Below, one piece after another: positions 1-7,978 of a stretch of DNA of 34,277 bases. The notes under the pieces are model-generated. The model did not search any database. It saw only the letters and a list, made by a program, of their open reading frames with translations, and was not told the origin of the DNA. The translations under genes were made by a program, and so were the position numbers. The stretch lies in the NCBI GenBank assembly GCA_964605095.1, contig CAZSBS010000010.1:1-34277 (forward strand), written 5' to 3'. The DNA comes from JAUWQU01 sp964605095 (GTDB lineage: Bacteria; Planctomycetota; Phycisphaerae; SM23-33). Positions within the stretch are counted from its first letter, which is position 1. Each line of letters opens with the position of its first letter.

Positions 1-59
1 TCGCTGCGAATCCGCGGAGTCGTTCGGCGAAGTTCCGTGTGATCGAATGGGTCAGGTAA
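1..59 (+). CDS. rsmH: C-terminal tail of RsmH (16S rRNA m4C1402 methyltransferase), partial
   Basis: Only the last 18 codons lie in the window, with the first complete codon at position 3 and a TAA stop at 57-59. They read AANPRSRSAKFRVIEWVR, which matches the conserved RsmH/MraW tail (NPRxRSxxLRxxE). RsmH methylates N4 of C1402 in 16S rRNA and is normally the second gene of the dcw cluster, directly before ftsL and ftsI. The genes that follow are exactly that cluster, so context and motif agree. The LysM gene begins 28 bp after the stop. The call rests on a short stretch, so it depends on this motif plus synteny. Confidence 0.8.
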   Translation, partial: AANPRSRSAKFRVIEWVR

Positions 60-87
60 GGATGCCTGCCAGGCGGAGGTCATGGAA

Positions 88-1056
88 ATGACAAAAGAGA
101 AACCGATAGGACTGATTGTCGGGCTGCTGTTCATCATAGGATTCGGACTGATTCTGAGCATGCTGATGGGCACGGAGGACAAGCTTCCGCCGGCCTCGGC
201 GGCAGCGGAGGAGAACCCCGACGCCTACGCCAGCGCCTATGCCATCGATGATTCAGCGCGCTTCACGCCCGTGCTGGACGGCGCGGACCTCTCAACCGCG
301 GTTGCCGGCGGCAACTCCGTGGTCGAAAGCCGCATGGCGGTGCCAGGCAATGATGATCGCGAGGGACTGATTGTATCGGAGTTGCGGCCCGGTACGTCCC
401 TGCTGGCCGCGGGGATGCAGGGTGTCGGCGCGGCGGCGCCTCCGCGACCCGCCGATCCGGTTGCCGGTGATGTGGGCCACAGGAGGATCTACATCGGCCC
501 CGGCGGCATCAGCAACCAGATGCCCACCGCGGACCAGGCTGGCGGCGCGCTGCTGGCGGGCAGGGGCCAGACGTACGTCGTTCAGGCCGGTGACACGCTG
601 ACGCGAATCGCCTGCAAGATTTACGGCCCTGGCAAGGATCGCGAGTACAAGCGTATTTTTGAGGCCAACCGCGGCGTCCTGCGGAGCGAATCGGACCTGT
701 CGATAGGGCAGGAGTTGATGATACCGCCGTTGCCTGCACCGGCATCGGCGTCGGCGCCTTTGGATGGCGCTTCGGGCCGCCTGGCTGCTGCGCCGGCTGA
801 CCGGGCCGGGCAGGGCAGGTACGTCACGACTACAGTGGACGATCTGTCAAGAACGCTGGCGAACATGGGCCGCAGGGCGGCGCCGGCGGCGGGGCGGTCG
901 TACGTTGTCCAGCGCGGCGACAGCCTGACTAGCGTCGCGCGTCGGCTGATGAAGGACGACAGTCCCGCGGCCGTCAGAAAACTTTACGAGGCGAACCGCG
1001 GCGTTCTGGCCTCGCCCAACCGGTTGAAGATAGGCGTTGAGTTGAAGCTGCCGTAG
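88..1056 (+). CDS. Membrane-anchored protein with two LysM domains
   Basis: A 322-residue protein with a short basic N-terminus, one transmembrane segment at about residues 8-27, a long Ala/Pro/Gly-rich linker, and two LysM domains at about 162-213 and 271-322. The domains start TYVVQAGDTL and SYVVQRGDSL and each ends in an IG-E-L-P-type strand. LysM domains bind N-acetylglucosamine in peptidoglycan, so this is probably an inner-membrane protein reaching into the wall. The ATG at 88 is preferred over one at 82 because the GGCGGAGGT ribosome site ends at 80, seven bases upstream of 88 and only one base from 82. It lies between rsmH and the ftsL-like gene, where dcw clusters do not usually carry a gene, so a role in division-linked wall synthesis is plausible but inferred. 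No catalytic domain is visible. Confidence 0.85.
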   Translation: MTKEKPIGLIVGLLFIIGFGLILSMLMGTEDKLPPASAAAEENPDAYASAYAIDDSARFTPVLDGADLSTAVAGGNSVVESRMAVPGNDDREGLIVSELRPGTSLLAAGMQGVGAAAPPRPADPVAGDVGHRRIYIGPGGISNQMPTADQAGGALLAGRGQTYVVQAGDTLTRIACKIYGPGKDREYKRIFEANRGVLRSESDLSIGQELMIPPLPAPASASAPLDGASGRLAAAPADRAGQGRYVTTTVDDLSRTLANMGRRAAPAAGRSYVVQRGDSLTSVARRLMKDDSPAAVRKLYEANRGVLASPNRLKIGVELKLP

Positions 1057-1108
1057 CCATTGCGGATTGCATGCCACGGCGGAGCTTTCAGCGGAGCCGG
1101 GTGGATTG

Positions 1109-1283
1109 CGGATTTGAGATTTGGCATTCGGGATTTGAGATTTGGGATTTGGCATTTGAGATTTGGCATTTGAGATTTGAGATTTGAGATTTGGCATTTG
1201 AGATTTGGCATTTGAGATTTGGCATTTGGCATTTGGCATTTGAGATTTGGGATTTGAGATTTGAGATTTGGCATTTGGGATTC
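1109..1283. repeat. Perfect-register heptamer tandem array, 25 units
   Basis: 175 bp made of 25 consecutive 7-bp units with no insertion or deletion. Eleven units are GAGATTT, eight GGCATTT, three GGGATTT, and three are single-base variants (CGGATTT at 1109, GGCATTC at 1123, GGGATTC at 1277). Only the second and third bases of the unit vary freely, while ATTT is nearly fixed. The array fills most of the spacer between the LysM gene and the ftsL-like gene and ends 21 bp before the latter's start. It is AT-rich in an otherwise GC-rich region. Because three units make 21 bp, it is open in several frames and yields spurious repetitive ORFs. Confidence 0.95.
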
Positions 1284-1304
1284 GTCTGGTAGGAAAGTGA
1301 GCAG

Positions 1305-1595
1305 ATGAGGATTTCGCTGGTCATAGCGGCTCTTGCGGCCATTGCGGTCGGTATGGTCCACATCCGCCGCGGCGAGACCCGGACCAACTACCAGATTCAG
1401 CAGCTTCAGGTGAACCAGATATACCTTCGCCGCAAACTTTACGATCAGCAGGCGGACCTTGGCCGGCTTATCGCGCCGAAGCAGGTCCGCGAGCGGATGG
1501 GAAAGCTGGACGTCCGGTTGACCAGTCGGGTGATTGCCCCGCCGGCGGTGGCCCGCAGCCTGTCGGCCGAGACGCCCGACGGCAGACATCAGTGA
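1305..1595 (+). CDS. ftsL: FtsL-like small bitopic division protein
   Basis: A 96-residue protein with one N-terminal membrane segment (about residues 3-18) followed by a helical, coiled-coil-prone stretch rich in Gln, Leu and charged residues (about 24-60). FtsL is a small bitopic protein that forms a coiled coil with FtsB and helps activate the FtsW-FtsI synthase. FtsL sequences are too divergent to recognise by sequence alone. The call rests on size, topology and position directly before ftsI and after rsmH. The ATG at 1305 follows AGGAAAG at 1291-1297. The spacers on both sides are filled with repeats, so transcription with its neighbours would have to pass through them. Alternative: an unrelated small membrane protein. 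Confidence 0.6.
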   Translation: MRISLVIAALAAIAVGMVHIRRGETRTNYQIQQLQVNQIYLRRKLYDQQADLGRLIAPKQVRERMGKLDVRLTSRVIAPPAVARSLSAETPDGRHQ

Positions 1596-1611
1596 TTCCT
1601 CCGGGCGCCCG

Positions 1612-1665
1612 CCCGCTCCGTGTGCGAGTTGCCTTCTTAGGAAGACAACTCGCACACGGAGCGGG
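1612..1665. repeat. Long near-perfect hairpin (25-bp arms, 4-nt loop)
   Basis: The arms 1612-1636 and 1641-1665 are complementary at 24 of 25 positions, with one C/A mismatch, around a TTAG loop. The hairpin starts 16 bp after the ftsL-like stop. It has no T tract after it, so it is not a standard intrinsic terminator. Its length and near-identity suggest a mobile or repeat-type palindrome, or a processing or attenuation site between ftsL and ftsI. Confidence 0.85.
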
Positions 1666-1776
1666 AGAGAGTGGAAAGGAGAAAGTAGAAGAAGCGGCTG
1701 GCGCGTCGACGGGTGGACCGTCCCGAACGGGTACGTAAGCCTCTCCCGCGGTCTACTTACTACTTTCTACTATCTC
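1664..1776. repeat. Imperfect purine/pyrimidine inverted repeat
   Basis: A purine-rich stretch at about 1664-1692 (GAGAAAGTAGAAG and similar) faces a pyrimidine-rich stretch at about 1751-1776 (CTACTTTCTACTATCTC) that is partly its reverse complement. Between them is GC-rich sequence with no recognisable gene. Together with the adjacent 54-bp palindrome it accounts for almost all of the ftsL-ftsI spacer. Pairing is imperfect and the limits are approximate. Confidence 0.45.
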
Positions 1777-1825
1777 AATAGCGGGAACATCGGATCTGAC
1801 ATTATTAGATGACGGCAGGCTGGCG

Positions 1826-3613
1826 ATGACGGAAGCACCCAAGGGAACATGGCGATACAACGTGTTGTTCGGCGTGCTGGTGCTCGCCGCGGTCGGTCTG
1901 TGCGTTCGCATGACACTGCTCATCCGCACGGGCGAGCAGGACGCTATCGCCCGCGCCCTGCACCAGCAGCGGATGGTGGTCCCTCTGCCGGGCAGGCCCG
2001 GAATGATCTTCGCCGAGACGCGAGGGAGCTACGTCCCTCTGGCCGCCAGCCACCAAGAGCCCAGTTGCTACCTCGACCCGTTTATACTCCGCGACCAGGA
2101 GATCGCCGACGTGAGCATCGCTCTGGGCGGCGCGCTTGGCCTCGACCCGGTCAGCCTACAGGACCAGATATTCCGCAGGCGGACCATGCGGTTCATGTGG
2201 GTGCGGCGGCGCATCGAGCCTGCCGCGGCTGAGAAGGTAAAGCAAATCGCCAAGAAGCTGGATAACTCCGCCATCGGCATCACCTACGAGTGGCAGCGGG
2301 AGTACCCGAACCACACGCTGGCCGGCGCGCTGGTCGGCTTCCGGCTGCGTGACGGCAGCGGCGGCGGTGGACTGGAACTTGCGTTGGACAAGCGTCTCTC
2401 AGCCGTGGACGGCAAGCGGGTGATGCTCGCCGACGCCAGGCGCCGGCCGATCTGGCCGCTGGCGGCCGAGAGCCGCCTGCCGACCGACGGCAGCAACGTC
2501 TTCCTGACGCTCGATACGCTCATTCAGGAGTCCCTGGACACGGCGGTGAACGAAGCGGCCGAAAAGTACGGCGCCAAGTGGGTAACCGGCGTGGTCATGG
2601 ACCCGCAGACGGGCGATGTGCTGGCTATGTCGTCCACGCCGGGGTTCGACCCGTCGCAGTTCTCCCAGACCTCGGCCGATAACCGCACCAACCGGGCGGT
2701 CTGCCTGCCTTACGAGCCCGGCAGCGCGCTGAAGCCGGTTTTCGCCGCCGCGGCCGTGGACGCCGGGGTGGTGACCTTCCGGACGGTTATCTTCTGCGAG
2801 AACGGCATATATCACGCGATCAAGGGCGGGACGATCAGCGACCACGGCAGCCATTACGGCGACCTTACGGTCGAGGATATCGTGGTCCACTCCAGCAACA
2901 TTGGCATGGCGAAGGTCGGCGAGAAGCTGGGCAACGCCAGGCAATTCGAGATCGCCAAGCGCTTCGGATTCGACGCCACAACGGGCATCGAGCTTCCCGG
3001 CGAGAGCGCGGGCATCCTCCGCCCGCTGAACCGTTGGGACGGCTACAGCCTGCGGCGCGTGCCGTTCGGGCAGGAGATTTCCGTCACGGCGATCCAGCTT
3101 GCCAATGCGTTCTGCGCCCTGTCCAACGGCGGGGTGCTGATGAAGCCGCGTCTTGTAAGCCACATCGTCCGCCCGGACGGCGAGGTGGTCTGGCGATCCG
3201 AGCCGCAGGCGATCCGCCGGGTTCTCAAGCCCTCGACTGCCACGCAGATCCTTGGTGTGCTGGAGCAGGTCGTCGAGCGTGGCACGGGCAAGGCGTGCAA
3301 GCTGAGCAGGTGGACGAGCTTCGGCAAGACGGGCACGGCCCAGATCGCCGGGCGCGGCGGATATGTTGACGGGGCGTTCGTCGGCACGTTCATTGGCGGC
3401 GCGCCGGTGAGCAACCCGCGTGTGGTCTGCCTTATCAGCGTGTACTGGCCGGACAGGAGCAAAGGCCACTACGGCGCGACTGTGGCGGCCCCGTACGTCA
3501 AGAAGGTGCTGGAGTTCTCTCTGACGCACCTTGACGTGGCGCCGGACAAGGAACAACTCCCCGGCCCGCGCACGACGCGGATCGTCTCGGCGGCGGCGGC
3601 GGGTCACGATTGA
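1826..3613 (+). CDS. ftsI: Class B penicillin-binding protein, FtsI/PBP3-type transpeptidase
   Basis: A 595-residue monofunctional DD-transpeptidase that cross-links septal peptidoglycan in the periplasm, working with FtsW. It has an N-terminal membrane anchor (about residues 12-34), a PBP-dimer/pedestal region to about 220, and a transpeptidase domain. All three active-site motifs are present: SALK at 300-303 with the acylated serine, SSN at 356-358, and KTG at 501-503. There is no PASTA domain and no transglycosylase domain, and the length is usual for FtsI. It lies between the ftsL-like gene and murE, its standard place. The ATG at 1826 has only a weak ribosome site (AGGCTGG). An ATG at 1809 is out of frame. 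The stop is at 3611-3613. Confidence 0.93.
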   Translation: MTEAPKGTWRYNVLFGVLVLAAVGLCVRMTLLIRTGEQDAIARALHQQRMVVPLPGRPGMIFAETRGSYVPLAASHQEPSCYLDPFILRDQEIADVSIALGGALGLDPVSLQDQIFRRRTMRFMWVRRRIEPAAAEKVKQIAKKLDNSAIGITYEWQREYPNHTLAGALVGFRLRDGSGGGGLELALDKRLSAVDGKRVMLADARRRPIWPLAAESRLPTDGSNVFLTLDTLIQESLDTAVNEAAEKYGAKWVTGVVMDPQTGDVLAMSSTPGFDPSQFSQTSADNRTNRAVCLPYEPGSALKPVFAAAAVDAGVVTFRTVIFCENGIYHAIKGGTISDHGSHYGDLTVEDIVVHSSNIGMAKVGEKLGNARQFEIAKRFGFDATTGIELPGESAGILRPLNRWDGYSLRRVPFGQEISVTAIQLANAFCALSNGGVLMKPRLVSHIVRPDGEVVWRSEPQAIRRVLKPSTATQILGVLEQVVERGTGKACKLSRWTSFGKTGTAQIAGRGGYVDGAFVGTFIGGAPVSNPRVVCLISVYWPDRSKGHYGATVAAPYVKKVLEFSLTHLDVAPDKEQLPGPRTTRIVSAAAAGHD

Positions 3614-3743
3614 AGTGCAACGAGTTCCCAGCGTTGGCCCGGGCTCTCGCCGCACTCGTGGTGCGGCGATCCCGGCCGGCGATTATAACCCCGCCCCGGT
3701 GGCGGTGAGACTCCACGCCCGCAAGTCCGCGGGTTGGCAAAAC

Positions 3744-5222
3744 ATGGCCATGCGTTTCTCGAATCTGTTGGCTGAGGCTCGCCTGGATGACGTTAAGTCC
3801 CAAGGCGAAGCCGAGGTGACTGACGTCGTGGCCGATTCTCGCCGCTGTCGGGCGGGTTCATGCTTCGTGGCCGTGCGGGGCAACGCAGCCGACGGCCATG
3901 GGTTTATAGAGGCCGCGGTGGCAGCCGGGGCGGTGGCGGTAGTCTGCGAAGACGCCTCGAACGTCCCGCCGGACGTCGCGACGGCGGTCGTGCCGGACAC
4001 CCGCCTGGCCGCGGCAAGGCTTGCACAGGCCATCCACGGCTGGCCCGCGCGAAAGCTCGTCTGCGTGGCCGTAACGGGCACCAACGGCAAGAGCACGGTT
4101 GCCCACCTGGTCCGCGAGATACTCCGCGAGGCGGGTTTCAGCCCGGCGCTGCTCGGTACGATCACCTACGAGACCGGCAAGCGCACCATGGCGGCCCCCA
4201 ACACCACGCCGGACCCCGTGATTCTGGCCGAACTGATGGCCGAAATGGTCGCTGACGGCAGGACGCATCTGGTAATGGAGGCATCCAGCCACGCCCTCGA
4301 CCAGCACCGCACCGACGGGCTGGATTTCCGGGTGGCGATCTTCACCAACCTCACGGGCGACCACTTGGACTATCACGGCACGATGGAAGCCTACGGCCTG
4401 GCCAAGCAGAAGCTCTTTTCCAGCCTGCCGAGCGGCGCGACGGCGGTGATCAACCGCGACGACCAGGCCGGGGAGGCCATGGCGTCGGCCTCAGCGGCGC
4501 CGGTCTTCTGGTACGGCCTGAGCCCGGCGGCGGACCTGTGGGCGACAATCGACCGCATCGACTCCAGCGGGACGCACTTCACGATCGTCAACGGCCAGCG
4601 TCGCCTGGCGGTGCGCACGGCCCTGATAGGCCGGCACAACGTGTACAACTGCCTGGCCGCGGCCGGGGCGTGCTGGCGGGGGCTCGGCCTGGAGTTGGAG
4701 ACGGTCGTCCGCACGCTCGAAACCGTCCACAACGTGCCCGGGCGGCTTCAGCGGGTCGACGGCGACGCGCCGTTCAGCGTCTTCGTGGACTACGCACACA
4801 CCGACGACGCGCTGGAGAACGTGCTGGCCGCGCTTCGGCCGGTGACGGCCGGGAAATTGATCGTGGTCTTCGGCTGCGGGGGCGACCGCGACCGGACCAA
4901 GCGTCCGCGGATGGCTCGCGTGGCTGAGAAGCACGCCGACCAGGTCATCATCACGTCGGACAACCCGCGGTCAGAGGACCCCGGCGCGATCATAGACGAG
5001 ATCCGCGCGGGCCTGACTGCCGCCGGGGCCGGCAAGGTCGTCGTCGAGGCCGACCGCGCGGCGGCAATCGCGCGGGCCATTGAGGGCGCCCGGGCCGGCG
5101 ACGTGGTGCTCATCGCGGGCAAGGGCCATGAGAATTACCAGGTAATCGGCTCGGCCAGGATTCACTTCGACGATGTGGAAGTGGCCGCGGAGGCGATCCG
5201 CCGACGGGGCTCAGGCGTATGA
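3744..5222 (+). CDS. murE: UDP-MurNAc-tripeptide ligase MurE, meso-DAP type
   Basis: A 492-residue cytoplasmic ATP-dependent ligase adding the third residue to UDP-MurNAc-L-Ala-D-Glu. The Mur-ligase P-loop GTNGKST is at residues 112-118. DNPR at 406-409 is the motif that marks meso-diaminopimelate, rather than lysine, as the added amino acid. The N-terminal MurE domain carries the expected DSRR-type uridine-binding stretch. The frame is open back to 3531 inside ftsI, but homology starts near MAMRFSNLL. ATG 3744 is therefore chosen, with ATG 3750 as an alternative and an upstream GTG not excluded, because no strong ribosome site is visible. It overlaps murF by four bases (ATGA), implying coupled translation. 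The 130 bp before it hold no recognised feature. Confidence 0.94.
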   Translation: MAMRFSNLLAEARLDDVKSQGEAEVTDVVADSRRCRAGSCFVAVRGNAADGHGFIEAAVAAGAVAVVCEDASNVPPDVATAVVPDTRLAAARLAQAIHGWPARKLVCVAVTGTNGKSTVAHLVREILREAGFSPALLGTITYETGKRTMAAPNTTPDPVILAELMAEMVADGRTHLVMEASSHALDQHRTDGLDFRVAIFTNLTGDHLDYHGTMEAYGLAKQKLFSSLPSGATAVINRDDQAGEAMASASAAPVFWYGLSPAADLWATIDRIDSSGTHFTIVNGQRRLAVRTALIGRHNVYNCLAAAGACWRGLGLELETVVRTLETVHNVPGRLQRVDGDAPFSVFVDYAHTDDALENVLAALRPVTAGKLIVVFGCGGDRDRTKRPRMARVAEKHADQVIITSDNPRSEDPGAIIDEIRAGLTAAGAGKVVVEADRAAAIARAIEGARAGDVVLIAGKGHENYQVIGSARIHFDDVEVAAEAIRRRGSGV

Positions 5223-6646
5223 GGGCCATGACGTTAGACGAGGTTCGCGAGGCCGTCCACGGGCGCTGGCTTGCCCGAGGCGGCGTGCAGACGGTACAAG
5301 GCGTCACGACCGACACGCGATCGGCCGGGGCGGGGCAGTTGTTCTTCGCCCTTGCCGGCCAGCGGACGGACGGGCACGAGTACCTCGCCCAGGCGGCCCA
5401 GGCGGGCTGTGCGGCAGCCATCGTCGCCGCCGGCGCCGACATCCCGGCCGAGACGCTGGCGGCTTTCGCCGGGGGCGTCATGGCCGTGGCGGATACGACG
5501 GTTGCCCTCGGCTACCTTGCGGGGCGGCACCGCAAGTTGTTGTCGGCCCCGGCCGTGATCGGCGTGACGGGCTCCAACGGCAAGACGACCGTCAAGCGGA
5601 TGATCCATCACATCCTCTCGAGGCGTCTGCGGGGCACTTGCAGCCCCAAGAGCTTCAACAACAACATCGGCCTGCCGCTGACGCTGCTGGGGGTATCACC
5701 GGGCGACGACTACGTCATCTGCGAGATCGGCACCAGCGCCCCGGGCGAGATCGCGGCCCTGTCGAAGATAGCGCGGCCGAACCTTGCCGTCATCACGTCG
5801 GTCGGCCCAGCGCACCTGGAGCGGTTGGGCAGCGTCGATCGCGTGGCGGTCGAGAAGGCGTCCATTCTGGGATCGCTCACGGACGACGGCCTGGGCGTGA
5901 TCTGGGCTGACAGCCCGCAATTGGCCAAGGCGGTTCGGTACTACAAGTGCAGGCTGATCCGCTTCGGCGAGTCGTCGGAGGCGGACCTTCGCCTGACGGG
6001 TTTGGCGCCCATGGGCAGGTGCCAGCGGTTCCAACTGAATGGCAGGCTGTGGGTGGACTTGCCCATGCCGGGCCGGCACAACGCGATGAACGCCCTGGCT
6101 GCCATAGCCGCTGCCCAGCGGTTCGGGGTGGACCAGGTCGACTCTGCCGCGGCCCTGGCGGATTTCGGCGGCTCGGCCATGAGGCTGGAGTGGATCGAGG
6201 TCGGCTCGGGGGCTCTGATCAACGACGCCTACAACGCCAACCCGGCGAGCATGGCCGCGGCGGTGGACGTTTTGGCCGGATGCGGTCACGGTCGGAAAGT
6301 TTTCGTCGTCGGCGACATGAGAGAGCTTGGCGAGCAGGCCCGTGAGTTGCACCTGGAGGTCGGGCGCGCAGCTGGGCGGGGCGGCGTCGATTTGGTCATT
6401 GCCGTCGGCCCGCTGGGTCGATATATCGCGGAGGGAGCATCTGAGCTTGGCACGGCGACGGCTGAGTTCGAGACCGTCCAGGCGGCGGCCAAGGCCGCGG
6501 CGGGCCTGGTTCGCCCCGGCGACCGGGTGCTGGTTAAAGGATCGCGGACAATGGGCATGGAAGACCTGATCCCCACGATCCGCGCCGCGCTGGAAGCCCC
6601 GTGCGTCGCGGGCGAGCCCGATGGACCGAAAGGGCCCGAGCGTTGA
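5219..6646 (+). CDS. murF: UDP-MurNAc-tripeptide:D-Ala-D-Ala ligase MurF
   Basis: A 475-residue cytoplasmic Mur ligase that adds D-Ala-D-Ala to UDP-MurNAc-tripeptide, giving the pentapeptide used by MraY. It shows the ligase P-loop GSNGKTT at residues 118-124, an N-terminal MurF-type domain with TDTR near residue 31, and the conserved NDAYNANPASM stretch in the C-terminal domain. Length is typical. The start ATG at 5219 overlaps the murE stop as ATGA. ATG 5228 is an alternative. The stop overlaps the probable TTG start of mraY. The murE-murF-mraY block thus has no spacers, unlike the rest of the cluster. Confidence 0.94.
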   Translation: MRAMTLDEVREAVHGRWLARGGVQTVQGVTTDTRSAGAGQLFFALAGQRTDGHEYLAQAAQAGCAAAIVAAGADIPAETLAAFAGGVMAVADTTVALGYLAGRHRKLLSAPAVIGVTGSNGKTTVKRMIHHILSRRLRGTCSPKSFNNNIGLPLTLLGVSPGDDYVICEIGTSAPGEIAALSKIARPNLAVITSVGPAHLERLGSVDRVAVEKASILGSLTDDGLGVIWADSPQLAKAVRYYKCRLIRFGESSEADLRLTGLAPMGRCQRFQLNGRLWVDLPMPGRHNAMNALAAIAAAQRFGVDQVDSAAALADFGGSAMRLEWIEVGSGALINDAYNANPASMAAAVDVLAGCGHGRKVFVVGDMRELGEQARELHLEVGRAAGRGGVDLVIAVGPLGRYIAEGASELGTATAEFETVQAAAKAAAGLVRPGDRVLVKGSRTMGMEDLIPTIRAALEAPCVAGEPDGPKGPER

Positions 6647-7767
6647 TCTACCTTTTTTATACATCGCTGATACTTCGCATGACGGGAGCTGCCGTGGTCA
6701 GCTTCCTGATAGTGCTGTTGCTGGGCCCCAAGATGATTCGTATGCTGGTCCGCAAGAAGATCGGCGAGCGCCCGGAGTTCGAGCACGCCGACCTCAACCA
6801 GCTCACCCGCCACAAGACCAACACGCCCACCATGGGGGGAATCCTGATCGTCATCAGCGTGTTCGTATCGGTATTGCTCTTCGGCAACACTGGCAACATG
6901 TATGTCCGCATGTCGCTGTTCGGGCTGATATGGCTGGGGTGCCTGGGCGGTATCGACGACTGGACTAAGCTTCGCGACTCGGCCCACAAGACATCTCCCG
7001 GCGGGCGTGATGGCCTGAAGATGTGGCAGAAGCTCGTCTTCCAGGTTGGCCTGGCTGTAATGCTGGCGATATCCACCTACCACTACGGGCGGGCTAGCAC
7101 CATTGACGCGATGGGGGTGGCTTTGAACCCCGCGCATAGCCTCTATCTGCCGTTTGCCATCAGCCCCATCCCGCTGTCCATCTTCGCCTACACCATCGTC
7201 ACGGTGCTGACGATGGTCGGCTCGTCAAACGCCGTCAACCTCACCGACGGAATGGACGGCCTGGCTGCCGGATGCATGGTGATAGTCTCGGTCGTGTTTG
7301 TGATCATCTCACAGATCGTCGGCGTGCGGGCGTGGTCGAACTTCTTCCACTTGCCGCTGGTGGTCGGCGCGGAGGAGATGACCATTGTCTGTGCGGCCGT
7401 GGCGGGCTCGTGCGTGGGCTTCCTGTGGTACAACGCCCACCCCGCCCAGGTGTTCATGGGCGACACCGGCTCGCTGCCGCTGGGCGGGCTGCTGGGCTAC
7501 ATCGCCGTGGTGACGCGCCAGGAATCCCTGCTCGTCATCGCCGGAGGCGTATTCGTGATGGAGGCCGTAAGCGTGCTGCTCCAGGTGAGCTACTTCAAGC
7601 TCACCAAGCCCAAGCCCGGCATGCAGGGCAAACGCCTGTTCCGCTGCGCGCCGCTGCACCATCACTTCCATCTCGGTGGATGGGCCGAGAGCAAGGTCGT
7701 CGTGCGGTTCTGGCTGCTGGGAATTATCTTTGCAGCCCTGGCACTGGCTACGTTAAAACTGCGGTAA
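6643..7767 (+). CDS. mraY: Phospho-MurNAc-pentapeptide translocase MraY
   Basis: A 374-residue polytopic membrane enzyme transferring phospho-MurNAc-pentapeptide to undecaprenyl phosphate to form lipid I. Family marks are TPTMGG at about 61-66, the catalytic DDWTKL at about 105-110, NAVNLTDGMDGLAAG, and the C-terminal HHHFHLGGW stretch. Around ten hydrophobic segments are visible. The start is taken as TTG at 6643, giving MIYLFYTS and overlapping the murF stop (TTGA), with AAAGGG at 6629-6634 as ribosome site. ATG 6679 would cut into the first membrane helix. The frame is open upstream to GTG 6601, but that part is charged and overlaps murF. In most dcw clusters murD would follow, but here a repeat does. 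Confidence 0.94.
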   Translation: MIYLFYTSLILRMTGAAVVSFLIVLLLGPKMIRMLVRKKIGERPEFEHADLNQLTRHKTNTPTMGGILIVISVFVSVLLFGNTGNMYVRMSLFGLIWLGCLGGIDDWTKLRDSAHKTSPGGRDGLKMWQKLVFQVGLAVMLAISTYHYGRASTIDAMGVALNPAHSLYLPFAISPIPLSIFAYTIVTVLTMVGSSNAVNLTDGMDGLAAGCMVIVSVVFVIISQIVGVRAWSNFFHLPLVVGAEEMTIVCAAVAGSCVGFLWYNAHPAQVFMGDTGSLPLGGLLGYIAVVTRQESLLVIAGGVFVMEAVSVLLQVSYFKLTKPKPGMQGKRLFRCAPLHHHFHLGGWAESKVVVRFWLLGIIFAALALATLKLR

Positions 7768-7781
7768 GGAAACAACGGATT

Positions 7782-7978
7782 CATCGCAGAGAACGCAGAG
7801 GAGAAGGAAAGAAAAATAGAAGAAGTAAAAGAAGAAGCTGGATGGGGATTACATGGATTATGAGATTGCATGGATAGAGAGGATACGAAACAGGACGCTT
7901 TATCCATGCTGTTTTATCCATGTAATCCTTTAATCCATGTAATCCCCCTCTAATGCTTCTTCTTTTTCTTCTTCTTCG
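7782..7978. repeat. Palindromic repeat element, TTACATGGATTA family (copy 1)
   Basis: This element fills the mraY-ftsW spacer. GATGGGGATTACATGGATTA at 7841-7860 faces its near reverse complement at 7931-7947. These arms are flanked by a GAAGAA-rich stretch on the left and a CTTCTTCTT-rich stretch on the right, so the whole element is one large inverted repeat. A GCAGAGAACGCAGAG motif lies at its left end. The same core and the same purine/pyrimidine flanks recur at 24733-24947, and half of it at 10656-10745. No convincing gene lies inside. It occupies the place where murD normally sits. Confidence 0.85.

Noticed and set aside
1109..1283. CRISPR-like array
   Set aside because: Units are 7 bp and contiguous, with no unique spacers and no cas genes nearby.
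847..1655. Minus-strand open frames with Asn/Lys/Ser/Gln-rich repetitive protein
   Set aside because: They are translations of the heptamer array, where three units equal seven codons, so several frames are open. They overlap the LysM and ftsL-like genes and have no conserved character outside the repeat.
2399..3655. 418-codon minus-strand open frame opposite ftsI
   Set aside because: It is a shadow of ftsI, which carries all three transpeptidase motifs.
3531..3743. N-terminal extension of murE to 3531
   Set aside because: It overlaps ftsI, is Arg-rich low-complexity sequence, and precedes the point where MurE homology begins.
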